DNA from: Phymatolithon calcareum
Taxonomy: Eukaryota > Rhodophyta > Florideophyceae > Hapalidiales
Reading direction: 5' to 3'
Assembly (NCBI GenBank): GCA_977006965.1
Contig: OZ345353.1
Span: 2,852,001 to 2,916,000, forward strand
DNA: 64,000 bases
A program made the translations under genes and the position numbers. Of the stretch, positions 23,980 to 34,016 are shown piece after piece. The stretch's first letter is position 1. Every line of letters starts with the position of its first letter. The notes under the pieces are model-generated. The model saw only the letters and a program-made list of their open reading frames with translations. It did not search any database and was not told the DNA's origin.

Positions 23980-25290
23980 ACATAATGATTACCTTTCTAA
24001 CACTCCAGTTAACTCGGTATTCCGCTTTCGTGAGATTTTTAGAATTCCGATCAAGTTATTCACAGTTCGTCATCGGGAGTTTACTGCTCACGATCTCAGA
24101 ATGGACCAACAAAGTGATGCATTGGGGCGACTGGGGCACTCCAAACATCAAAAAATTTTATTGCCACTTCATCGCCTGGATAGTAGTTCAAGTTTTCGTG
24201 ACATAGATGACCAGAAGAGTATGAGCAAGGATTCTGTGCGACAAACTTTTAATGTCTTTCTGATGCAATGATTGATTGCTTTAGCCCCAAGTTCCTTGAC
24301 AGAGAACAAAATATGAATGAGATGCGGGCAATATTATCCCGATATGGGGATGTGAGTTTCCCCGGATGCCTAGAATCTGTTGACTATATGCATTTGCATT
24401 GGAAAAATTGTCCTGTTGAGTTTAAAGGGCAGTATAGAAATCCAAAATATGTAAAAATTGCAACTATTACCTGTGAAGGCGTTTCTGATCATGATCTCTA
24501 TATTTGGCACTGATTTTGAGGACGTTGTGATACTAATAATAACTGGACCGTTCTCGAAAACAGAACTCTTTTTATGAGCATATTGTCTTCATGGGTAGTG
24601 TTCTTGGCGCGTAGCGCAACAATTTCATGTTCCTATATCAGGCTACGGGTCCGATCTAGATTGCAACACGTAATTCTACGTTGCGAAGGCCACGTAGTGC
24701 AACTTGGTCCTCTTTACCCAGGTGTGCCGTTTGCTAGGGGATATATTCCCCTCGTGAGGTGCTATAATGCCGAAAAATAACATTATGATCATTAGCACTA
24801 TCATACTGTAAACCTAAAGTATACGCAGAATGTTACCCTATCAATATGGGTTAATCCTAAATTGGGGTAGAGTATGATACTCACGAACAGTGCCACTGTT
24901 GGAAGGAAGCTGAAGCCTCGCCAATCAGCGACCGACCTGGAATCTATTCCCGGGTCCCATGCACCATAGTCGGAAGGGCAATGGCAGTGGCTGATGTACT
25001 TCTTATCAGACGGAATCTATCCGGAATGGGCAATATTCGTTGGACCCAATATCTCTCCCACTAATTCAAAGGAAAGTTATATGACCAAGCGCCAGAAAGA
25101 AAATCAAAAAAGGCATTGAAAGATGTTTTGAGTGCTTAGAAGGCCGTTTCAAATACTTCGAAAGAGTTTTTCAAGTGGTCTGACGAATCACGGCTCAAAA
25201 TAAGTCAAGTGTGTGTGATACTGCATCATATGTTACTGTTCTTGCGACTAGGGGGTGATGAGCTTGGCAAAAGTGGATGAAGGGTTTCTG
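23980..25290 (+). pseudogene. PIF/Harbinger DDE transposase, broken
   Basis: Pieces in several frames follow the order of a Harbinger nuclease (DDE_Tnp_4 type). A helical N-terminal part reads FRFREIFRIPIKLF (about 24020). The diagnostic core at 24268-24513 reads FPGCLESVDYMHLHWKNCPV and then VSDHDLYIWH. A frameshifted continuation reads DTNNNWTVLENRTLF. After an interruption come LSDGIYPEWAIFVGP (about 25010) and GIERCFECLEGRFKYFERVF near 25120. The Asp of ESVDY fits the first catalytic residue. Stops and frameshifts occur throughout, and the 118-bp repeat plus about 250 bases interrupts it at 24583. The family call is secure; the element is dead. Confidence 0.75.
24583..24700 (+). repeat. 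118-bp dispersed repeat, copy B, inside the Harbinger remnant
   Basis: Gap-free match to 23535-23652. It falls between the TVLENRTLF and LSDGIYPEW motifs, where intact transposases have only a short linker, so it was inserted there. Confidence 0.7.
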
Positions 25291-25309
25291 CGGAGTCTAT
25301 TGTTGAGGA

Positions 25310-25507
25310 GTGTACTCAGGAAGAGGAATCTCTGCTAGTAATGCCGACTCAACACCTACTGGAAGCTCCAACACTGTCCCGTTTAGCGTTGATGAAATAT
25401 TGGCAAGACTTATTGCTCAAGGCGATTCTGTCATGAACAGAGATCACTATATTAGACTTGTATATGCATTGACTGAGCATCTGTGGAGTGTTCCGGGAGA
25501 AGACTAG
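25310..25507 (+). other. short open frame after the Harbinger remnant, unknown
   Basis: A 65-codon frame ending in ARLIAQGDSVMNRDHYIRLV and a short tail. It directly follows the transposase C-terminal motif and may be the very end of that element or unrelated. No family is recognised. Confidence 0.25.
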
Positions 25508-25739
25508 CACGCCAAGAACGAGTTTTTCCGAGAGCTACATTTATCGTTGTCATAAAGTATCACATTTGCAATATACATGCGGTGAAAGTTCTGCTTATAA
25601 AAACTGAAATTGAAGCAAATATCTAGTATTTTTTTTTGTTGGACTTCAAGATGGTAGTTTGCTACGTCTCAAACGATCATCGTTGACTTCAAGCAAGTTT
25701 CAGCTAGAGCGCAAAGGCCTTCTTACTGGAGGTGTATAC

Positions 25740-25880
25740 GGAGAATCGCGGGCTTCATCGGGTCGTGCCCTAAGATGGGGCCCAGTTGGGTACGCCCTTC
25801 TTGATCAGGCGTATGCTCGAAACTCTGCGCTGGCCTATATTGCACAGCTATGTTTTGTCGTCGTGAAGGTGAAACCCCTC
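25740..25880 (+). pseudogene. membrane-protein family, copy 3: inverted 3' end
   Basis: About 45 codons encode the family C-terminus (ALRWGPVGYALLDQAYARNS, then ALAYIAQL) on the plus strand. The body of the same copy lies on the minus strand starting 25 bases to the right. The stretch is clear at DNA level against 45800-45920. It lacks the first part of the C-terminal domain and the normal stop. Confidence 0.7.
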
Positions 25881-25904
25881 CCACACCTGCAGTCACGTCT
25901 TTTT

Positions 25905-27071
25905 TGACTCGGCTGTGAAAGTGATGTTCTTCACTACCGCTTCCAAATGTTGTTTGTTGTGCGCGAACACATACCGAACGAAATGGACCACAGAACCCAG
26001 AGCTGTCTCCTTCATTTCCGCACGTTGATCGCCTACGGAAAGCCGCTGTAGGATATCTTCAGCAATCGGTGCGTAAAAATAGATGCCACTGGATCCGCGC
26101 ATCGATACCGTAGACCAGTGCTCACTTCGAAATAACCACTCTCCAGCCTCCCTCCATGTGTCCCAAGTATTGTTCGCTGCCTCAGCAAACTCCGATCGTT
26201 CACTCTCTCAGTCAGTACGGCAAATGAAAAAGTTGAGCATGATTGCCATTTTCCGCTCCTTAATAGTACGATCAGTATGGCGGTATGCGATGAAGGCCAT
26301 TCTTTCAACCAGTGCATACAGTAGGAATATATCAGCAACAGGCTCTCTAAGTTTTGTTTTCCATGCCTCCAAAGTTCTCCACAATTGACCAGTCATTTCC
26401 ACAATGCGATCTTTGGGTAGCTTTTCGACAAAGGAATCGAGATAAGCAGAGATTGGAGCCTCGCTCGCGCTCTCATCGTCCTTAATTGGCCCCAATTGAC
26501 CCGTCGTTGCAGCGTTCACCTGTACGTAAGAGGGGCTACAGCCCATGTCCAGACGCACAGGCTCCAGCAGCTGCTCCCGCTTCAAGTCGATTGTGTAGCC
26601 AATTGTATCATTGCGACGCCCTGGTTTGGGGGCCGTCATGTAGCGCGCTGCTCTGCCGAATGAACTTTCATGCGCTAGCACCGGAGGCTCTGGTGTACTT
26701 CCTGTTGCCAAGAAGGCCACAACAATGGCGACTTGCACCGCAAGCGCCTGCCACGCCCTGTTTAAACCTGCCAGAATCGCTCCCAGAATGAGAGGTATCC
26801 AGGTATGGACAAGCAGAAAAGCTGATTTGCGGCGAAAACGCTGCATCACATAACAGTCTGTGGAAGGTGCTTTTTGTACGTATCGTGTCTGTGGAACTAG
26901 CGCCCATAGAAAGCCATGTAGAGGAACAGAAGGTGTGACTACGAATGCGAGCATTCCACTTAAGCTTCTAGAATTTACGGAACACATTGCGTAAACGAGG
27001 AGACACACGAGGGGGGATTGAAGGAGAGAGGGCCTGACCGGACCGAACGGACCACAAGCGACAAAGGACAA
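25905..27071 (-). pseudogene. membrane-protein family, copy 3: main body
   Basis: Reading leftward, the frame from 27071 matches copies 1 and 2 from LVCLLVYAM onward through GFLWALVPQTR, LTWIPLIL-type and ATGSTPEPP segments to NFFICRTD. A TGA stop (26208) follows, and then the same frame continues as EFAEAANNTWDTWREAGEWL down to AVVKNI. The normal first 45 or so residues are replaced by unrelated sequence, although the conserved upstream block survives to the right. After AVVKNI the homology stops, and the remaining 3' end is found inverted at 25740-25880. It is a dead copy, without the 599-bp insertion of copy 1. Confidence 0.75.
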
Positions 27072-27275
27072 GATTCTAGTGTAGGGTAGGATGTAACATT
27101 GGCCACGTGATATGCAATCTTCTTCTTAGTGATTGTGTGCAGCCGGTATTGATGTGCAGTGCTGTATGCACATCAAAAAGTCATAATTTAGTTTCAACTG
27201 TACCGTATTCCATTTTGCTGCACAACTGGGTTAACCCAGTAGCGTTTTGAAGATACAAGAAACGTTTGATGAACT
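27072..27275 (-). promoter_or_regulatory. conserved upstream block, membrane-protein family copy 3
   Basis: Read on the minus strand it contains TTTCTTGTATCTTCAAAACG, GCCGGCTGCA, CAATCACTAAG and CCTACCCTA in the same order as copy 2. This shows that the duplicated unit began at least 200 bases upstream of the coding region. Confidence 0.5.
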
Positions 27276-27597
27276 ACAGTCCATACTTGATTTTTGAATA
27301 TCCGCGATTCTTTGAAGACAAAATGCCTTTCCCAAGTCGGTTTCGTGTTAAATTTTAAAGAAAATAAAGGATTCTTGGCTCATACCTCGCGCTTTACCAT
27401 AACTTCAGTTATAAAGCAACGAGTTTCTGCATGGCAGGCCGTGCAAGCGCCACAGGAGACGTAGTAGAAAACACCTCCGCCTCACCCACATATCCTTTAC
27501 TTGCACCACTCTGACCAGATTGTGACCATATGTCTTGTGCGCACCATGTCTTTCACGTGGATGGAAAGGCTCATTCACAGATGCTTGAAGGCACCGT

Positions 27598-27620
27598 TTT
27601 TGTTTGTTTGTTTGTTTATT
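27598..27620 (+). repeat. TTTG microsatellite
   Basis: Five to six TTTG/GTTT units ending in TTTATTG. Confidence 0.7.
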
Positions 27621-27779
27621 GCATGCTATTCGAACTACAATAAGGTACCTCATATCTAGGAGGTCTCTAAGATGTTCATGAGCTGGATCCATTCTGGGTA
27701 CTCGTGTAACTGATTCCCGCGGGTACTGTGGCACACCACTACACGGCGAAATCCGTGTGTTCTGCGCGGAACGTAACTT

Positions 27780-27840
27780 AATTCTTGCTGATGACAGGAC
27801 TCGAACCGGCGACCTCACATTCCTTCCTGTATCATACCGA
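27780..27840 (-). other. tRNA-like B box (tRNA relic or SINE)
   Basis: The minus strand reads GGTCGCCGGTTCGAGTCCTG, the T-arm/B-box pattern of a tRNA. No good A box, acceptor stem or anticodon arm could be paired around it, and the T stem has a mismatch. It is more likely a relic or SINE promoter than a working tRNA. Confidence 0.3.
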
Positions 27841-29436
27841 AATATTAAACTTATTGTGGTCATTTTATTGCTACTTTTTAGGAAGTTCCAATGGCAAAGT
27901 GCCTCAAGTGGAAGAAAAAAGGGCTCACAATATCTATCCTGCGCCCACTGATTTAAATTGAGCGCTCCAAGTCATGTCACGTGAGTTGCATTTCTTGCAT
28001 CGTAGTTTTGGTAAGGATAGAGCACCTTTCAACTTATGGGAGAATTCCACATATTTGGGCAATGAAGAATAAAAGACAATGAATGCCGCCGTGAAATCCG
28101 TGTCTGATCCGCCCGAACAAGTCCAGAACGAGCGGGTGGAAATCGTTTTTCATCTTGGTAGAAGGAGGAGCATAGTTTTTTCTCTTCGTCGATTTAGGAC
28201 ATTTGACAGCCCAGCCGGGATCACTTTCGGCATTGCGAACATGTGGTTCTGTATGCTAGCAAACGAAAGTGAGATCATATGCTTGTGGGAGAGTTGAGAC
28301 GTAGAAGTTAGATACAAAGAGGTAATTTTGTCTCTGATTTTTTCTGGGGAGGTTATAGAGGCCGGGTTTCTCGGTTGTGATATACGCGTTGGAGCATCCC
28401 TGTTTAGATCTCAAAGTAACTTGTCTCGAGGATCGCTGAGGCATGAGGTGTTTTCTTCAGAATGAGATCAAATAGAGGCGTGTTTTTCGCGTAGGTCCAG
28501 TGGCAGACAAGATTGTACACACACGCATTACTTTATTGGTGCTGTATGGGGGAAGAATCTAGTGACTCTCATAGGATTATGGTAATGGCGGGATAGAGTA
28601 ACTCGACATTCGTTAATGGAGATCGCGGTGAGCTGCAAAGTGCGCATTATAAGCCCAAGAAGGAGTGTGTGCTTCTCATCTTAAGGGGAGTTGCTGCGGC
28701 GTTGGGCTATGAAATATTTGAAAAGATGGAGTTCACGATCGAACTAAGGCCATCCACGGCCGTACCGGTCCACTGCAAGTGGGTATAGTGAATGGGCTGC
28801 TCGTCAGAGAGTGTGCAATATTTCGCAGATTCCTCCTCTTCGCAGATCGCACCTCCAAATCAGAGTCGCGGCCCTCGTTGCGTATGTATGGCTTGGAAAG
28901 GGGAGTAAAGAACGTGAGTTCGTAAGCTTGCGGATGGGATAACAGTGGTATTTAAGTAAAGAAAATATCATAGCGTTGTTGGCTGAGTCGGAAAAGGTGG
29001 TTTTCCTAAACTAACGATTGCTCCCTCTGAACACGTAGAGTCGGGGAAGCCTTCTTAAGGTGGCGAAAGAGCCAGTGTCGAAGATCGTTGTTTCGGGAGG
29101 TGCTTCCTTCCACAAGTGAGAATGTAGAGGCATGTTGCCCGTGGACATCTAGATGTGAGGTAGACGAACTATTCCATAACTGGTAAAGTTGACAGTTCTC
29201 CGTGCCAGAGAACAGTGGGATCACCGACACCGCAGTTTCTGGATGCCCAGCATCTTTGATGTGAATGGAACACTGTATCTTCGGAATCTCGCGGTATAGC
29301 GCCTTAACCTACACCAATTCTCCATTAGATATCATCCCTACGCCGAGATTGCAATTCAAGTTTAAAATAATATTAAAATTTAGTATAAAATGCCACTTCC
29401 GTCCTTAGGAGAGAGCGTAGAAATCTTATCCGCGCT
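27841..29436. other. intergenic, no gene seen
   Basis: About 1.6 kb. Open frames such as 28079-28297 and 29006-29230 (minus) are short and have no recognised motifs. Confidence 0.5.
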
Positions 29437-30454
29437 ATGGAAAGCCATCCCAGAGGCAGGGCGAAGCAGGGTAGCACAAGCACTCCAAAAGCCTCAAACA
29501 AGAGAGGCAACAAGGACAATCGCGCTGGGCTCTCTCAAAAGAAACCTAACGACACCATGACCAGAAATGAAATTTCAAAAATTCTCCTCGCTGATGAGGA
29601 GAACATTGCTGTTTCACGCTTGACCCCTGCACCTTCCGATATGGATCTTTTCATGGATAAACTGAACGAAATGCCGTCGCGGATGCTTCGCGGTTTTGAT
29701 GTTCGCACTGCTGAGTTTGTGTTCGGAGATCCCAGAAGTGACCAGCAGGCGTATTTGGTGGATAAGAAAACTGTTCAGCTCCAACTTCTAATTATCGAGG
29801 GCGATGCCCTTGATGCCACGCTGTTTTCAAACCAATTTGCGCCAAAGCGACATGCTAATACTAAGGTGGATCGTTACAGGCTTGTCATCGACCCATCATC
29901 TGACGACCTCGAGATCGCTCATACAGTTTTTTACGATCTTTGCACTCTCTTTAAAACTCCACCGAACATGGCGAAGCTGCCAAGTCAAACAAAAGTTGCA
30001 GAAGCCGACATTGATGTAGTATCGCAAGGAAAGTCAAAATCTAACTTGTTTCACTTAATCAATTTTGCCCAGCATATTTCTTCATCACTGACATGATTTA
30101 TACCTATTCAACAGGCCCGGTTGCGACAAAATTCGAGTTTAATAATCATGCTGCGTCGCCGTATAGGCCAAGAATCAAGAACTTTCGATTCTTGATACCT
30201 GAGACAACTTCGCATGTGTTAAACCTCCCTCGTTCTTTGCCACGCCTGCTCCGTTACTTCAAGACGAACAAGGAATTCAGCTCCATCACGTAGATTCTGT
30301 GGAAGGGGAGCAAGTGACAGTGTTTTTCAATGTCGTCGGGTGCTTCTACCTTAAGAAAATGCATATCAAGCCGCGAATGGTGCTAATTAAGAAGACCCCC
30401 ACTACTTTAGAGGTTCCGTTAGCTAAGAAGTTGAGGACAGATATTCTCATTTAA
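29437..30454 (+). CDS. unrecognised gene, probably spliced or frameshifted at its 3' end
   Basis: The first frame (29437-30096, 219 residues) has a basic low-complexity N-terminus (KASNKRGNKDNRAGLSQKKP) and then an ordinary globular-looking stretch (ADEENIAVSRLTPAPSDMDL, then FEF-like and KVDRYRLVIDPSSDDLEIAH). Protein-like sequence continues in two other frames: ASPYRPRIKNFRFLIPETTS near 30150-30210, then GIQLHHVDSVEGEQVTVFF to a stop at 30454. Two frame changes mean either introns I could not place or pseudogenisation. No family is recognised. It is preceded by A/T-rich DNA at 29360-29400. Confidence 0.4.
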
Positions 30455-30635
30455 TGATATATTGTTGGACTCAGAGTGCGCGAATTACATCGTATGTCGT
30501 CTTAGAGAGTCGTACAGGGTGAATGTGTACACAAACCAAAGGAGAGAGCATGTACCTTGTTCGTGAAGTGCGTTCGTACTGATCCCTTTATTTTGTGTAA
30601 AAGTTTAAAGAGGTAGTTATTTCTGCGCAATTAAG

Positions 30636-31350
30636 ATGCTGCGTGAGCATGTTGTCGATGGCCATTTTCGTTTGAATTTATTCAATTTGCTCATTTCTAT
30701 TTCAATAATTTCTAATTCATACGGTCGCGATCTAGCAGGTGTTGCGGTCAGCATGCGCATAGAGCCATTGAGTACTTTTCCGGGACATACTACGTCTGTC
30801 ACAGCCCTTCATTTTCTGCAAAAATTCTCGTCAGAATACCTGGTATCCGGGGATGAATCTGGCGAACTACATCTCTTGGGCGTGGCACTGGAAGAAGACG
30901 AATGCATATCAACCTCAACAAAATCACCAACTCTCAGCGTCGCAGAGCGAAATGAAATCCTTGACATTCACTACAAATCCCGTGCACTTGCCCGCGACCC
31001 GAATGGCCGTTTTCCCCTCCAACAGCAACTCAAAACGAATATATCATTTACCAGCATCACAACTTCACCACTCTTGTGCAAAAGAAGAAGTTCATCTCCA
31101 TCCCCAGTCAACACAATATCCTCGTTTGTCAAAGCAGTTTCAATCTACCATTTTTTCAACTTAAGCAGGAGCGATCGTTTTCTGCTGAAAAGACTTCCAC
31201 AACGTTTTCATTCCTCTCATCACGATTCCGAATAACGTCAGCAAGAGGCTTCGAAAATATATCAAAAGTGATATTTCCTTCCATGCTTCCCCGCCCTCGC
31301 GGTGCTCCCAATACGATGAAAATGTGTCTGTTGGTTATTCGTGCTTGTTA
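30636..31350 (+). pseudogene. fragment with a WD40-like repeat
   Basis: The frame from 30636 (or the later ATG at 30756, MRIEPLSTFPGHTTSVTALHF) contains a WD40-type unit: GH at its start, then YLVSGDESGELHLLGV. After about 100 residues the reading becomes implausible. Protein-like strings continue in a second frame (FISIPSQHNILVCQSSFNL near 31080-31140), which suggests a frameshift or an unplaced intron. A WD40 protein usually has about seven repeats, so this is truncated. A resemblance to the GNB1L/ASA1 kind of WD40 protein is only a guess. Confidence 0.4.
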
Positions 31351-31449
31351 GTGTTGAGAGTAGTTATGTTTGCGGACGACTTAGGTTTGGATTTTGCTTT
31401 TTTCAGTGGATTTAAATAGCAGACAGACTATCATACATAAGATATATAC

Positions 31450-31798
31450 ATGGCAGCCATGTGGAAGTTTGTGATTGATCAAAGATGTCCAATAGGAATC
31501 GTCCTCACATATTTTAATGAACCAAATTCTAGAAAGGAAGTAGTTGATCGGATTTTTTCAGAATGGGCCAGAAAATGTAATGCTGAAAAAATAGCGGTAC
31601 GTACACAATGTCTTATATTTTTATTTTTACAATATTGAAAATTTTAAAAATCACGTTACGGAACTTCAAAAAACGTTGATGAGTTGTGATTCACTAGTAA
31701 AGTTATTATTTGATCGAGCCATCACAGCGGAAGCGACTATTGATGTGCTCGATGCGGGAACATTACAGCTACTTGAAGATATATTTTTGAAATATTAG
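31450..31798 (+). pseudogene. small unknown coding stretch with one frame change
   Basis: ATG at 31450 opens a frame reading SRKEVVDRIFSEWARKCNAE that stops at 31638. Overlapping it by one base shift, NIENFKNHVTELQKTLMSCD continues to ATIDVLDAGTLQLLEDIFLK and a stop at 31798. Both halves look protein-like and helical. A T-rich run between them (about 31610-31630) is a likely site for a single-base frameshift, or part of a short intron beginning GTACGT at 31598. The family is unknown. Confidence 0.35.
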
Positions 31799-31981
31799 AG
31801 TTTCAAAAATCACACGTGTAAGTCTTTGCGCGCAAAAGATGAGCATCAACGAAATACAATATGACAAGTGCACGTGTGATTATTTGTTACATCATTTGTT
31901 CATCTGTTGATTCTTTTTGATGCTACCGAAAACCCATATAACGGTAAATACCATAACTAAAGTTATGGAACTAGAATGTAG

Positions 31982-32295
31982 AATATCTACACTGATAGCT
32001 TCAAACCGAAAGGCTATTTATTGATTATTTTTAGGCCTCCTGTATTCAACGTCCACCATTGGCAATTTTCTTTGGCAGAAGTCCCTCGGGCTGCTCGGAG
32101 TTCGCGAACAATTGCGATGTGCAGCACAGTCGAGAAATGCGTTTTGACGCTGTTCCGACTACATAATATCGCCTAGATGTCCAATGTGATACAGTACAGC
32201 TTCTTCAAAGCTGACATATATTGTAATCTTGAGATTTAATTTTTCATTTCGCAATGATTCGATTTCGATACTTGAATACAAAGCATTGGAAAAAA
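31982..32295 (+). repeat. left terminal inverted repeat of the hAT-like element
   Basis: Matches the reverse complement of 39165-39465. The best block is 32004-32160 and it weakens inward to GTAATCTTGAG and AAGCATTGGA. Hundreds of bases is far longer than the 10-30 bp usual for hAT. Confidence 0.6.
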
Positions 32296-33678
32296 TAATT
32301 GCTATTGTAATTATTTAAATTATTGTTCCAATAATTTATTCCTGAGTCGCGCATATTTATTGTATTTATTGAGATCTTCGTGGTTACGACAATTATTTTA
32401 TTTATTTGAAAGCATTATTTACTCGAGAACGCTCGACTAAGTCTACGTTTCTGGGGGAGAATGACAGCATTTTGGCCCGACGATTATATTGTTTATTTGG
32501 GCTCGATGGTATTCTTGAACAGTAAAGTGACATGTTTGTCATCGATAGCACATGACGTGTCGGCTGCGGACTCCTCATTTAGGATTATGAAAACCATGGC
32601 AATCAACACAGTACAACGGGAACTGCGTACCAGGCGAGCACCGTTTGGTAGCACCCAAGATGCCGCGAGTTTTCGGTAAGCATGTTCGCGATGAGTTTTT
32701 CACACAGTCGGATCCCAACTCCGCTGTGTGGACTTGCAAATGTGGAACGCGACGGAAAGATTCTGGACGGGGCTACACCAATTTTGTGAGTCACGTTCAA
32801 TCCGAGCATCCAAGCGACTTAAACGTTTTATGCGCTGAGAAAGAGTCGAGCACAAATACCTTACGAGTTTCGAAACCTATCTCTCTGTTTTATCCTCGCA
32901 AAACGTTGCATGCCCACGGCTGGCTAGAGTTTATCGTCAAAGGCCTGCTGCCGTTTACTGTCGCCGAGAACCCTATTTACACTGCCGCTTGTCGATTTGA
33001 TTCCATGAGCTACAAGACCGTCATGAAGTTCCTCGGTGGCCTCACGGAACACGTCGAATCGGAAATCTCACGTCGTCTTCCGTCGAACTTTGCTCTCGTT
33101 TTTGACGGTTGGACCGCTGATAATACTCACTATGTCGCGATATTCGCTACCTTTCCGGCTAATACGAAACACGGATACGAGAAGTTTTTGTTGGGGTTTT
33201 CTCCTTTGGAAGACGAAGAAGGACAGAGCGCGGCTAATCACTTCGAATATCTCAAGTTCGTACTAAGTGCGTTTGGAAAATCGCTATCAAATGTTGTTGC
33301 ACTCATCGGCGACAACTGTTCGACGAACAAATTACTGGCGGACTTATGTGGTGTACATTTTGTTGGTTGTGCGAGCCACCGTTTTAATTTGGCCATGAAG
33401 GACAGGATACGCGAACATCAACCCACTATTGAGAACATCAGGACAATCATGCATAAGCTATCGGACCCTATACCGGCCGCAAAACTCCGCTACTTTACGC
33501 ACTTACTTGCCTACCGGAGCAATGTGACGCGATGGTCATCGACAGCACATATGCTCAAGCGCCACATGGCTATCAAGGAGCTTCTACCCTTGCTGAATAT
33601 TGACGAGATCGATGCTCTAACGTTAAGCACACGCCAAAACCGAAAAGTGGAGTCGCTATGCGAGGAGTTCTCTTCATT

Positions 33679-33683
33679 CGATT
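33679..33683 (+). repeat. left target-site duplication CGATT
   Basis: CGATT directly precedes the left LTR and is repeated at 38426-38430 after the right LTR. Confidence 0.9.
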
Positions 33684-33878
33684 TGCTAGTCCTACATCAC
33701 CCACATATCGAGAGACTCGAGTTCATAGCGCACATGGGTGATCGCATGACTCGCCAGCCACATATCTGGCTGGCGAACCAAGCACGCGACACACTGTGCC
33801 ACCCAGCCGACAGGCACATCTAGCCTACAAATAGCTAGAGTTCCACCATTCCAATAAACTAAGGAACTAGTCTCCACA
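33684..33878 (+). repeat. left LTR of the copia element
   Basis: 195 bp, starting TGCTAGTCCTACATC and ending GTCTCCACA. Base-for-base identical to 38231-38425. It contains an 8-bp inverted repeat around CCAGCCACATATCTGGCTGG and an AATAAA at its 3' side (CCAATAAACTAAGG), a possible polyadenylation signal. Confidence 0.95.
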
Positions 33879-33896
33879 GGTTATGGGCCCAGAACG
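33879..33896 (+). promoter_or_regulatory. primer binding site matching the anticodon arm of initiator tRNA-Met
   Basis: GGTTATGGGCCCAG directly abuts the LTR. Its reverse complement CTGGGCCCATAACC is the anticodon stem-loop of eukaryotic initiator tRNA-Met (CAT anticodon), not its 3' acceptor end. The match extends through the next four bases with one mismatch to animal initiator sequences. This is the arrangement known for half-tRNA priming in Drosophila copia and yeast Ty5. Confidence 0.85.
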
Positions 33897-34016
33897 TTAA
33901 CCACCATAGCGCACTTAGAGAACCTTCACCAGAGCCGCTTTCCGGCGCGCTCCACGCGTAACGACAACCCCAAATACGCAAAGTCAGGAACCAGTCACGC
34001 CAAAACCACGGCCGCC

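Noticed and set aside
27780-27840. A functional tRNA gene on the minus strand
   Set aside because: Only the T-arm pattern is present; no acceptor or anticodon stem can be formed, so it is reported only as a tRNA-like relic.
27405-27863. 152-codon minus-strand frame
   Set aside because: It crosses the TTTG microsatellite and the tRNA-like B box, so it is non-coding composition.
32645-32659. Earlier start for the hAT transposase at 32645
   Set aside because: That codon is TTG; the first ATG is at 32660.
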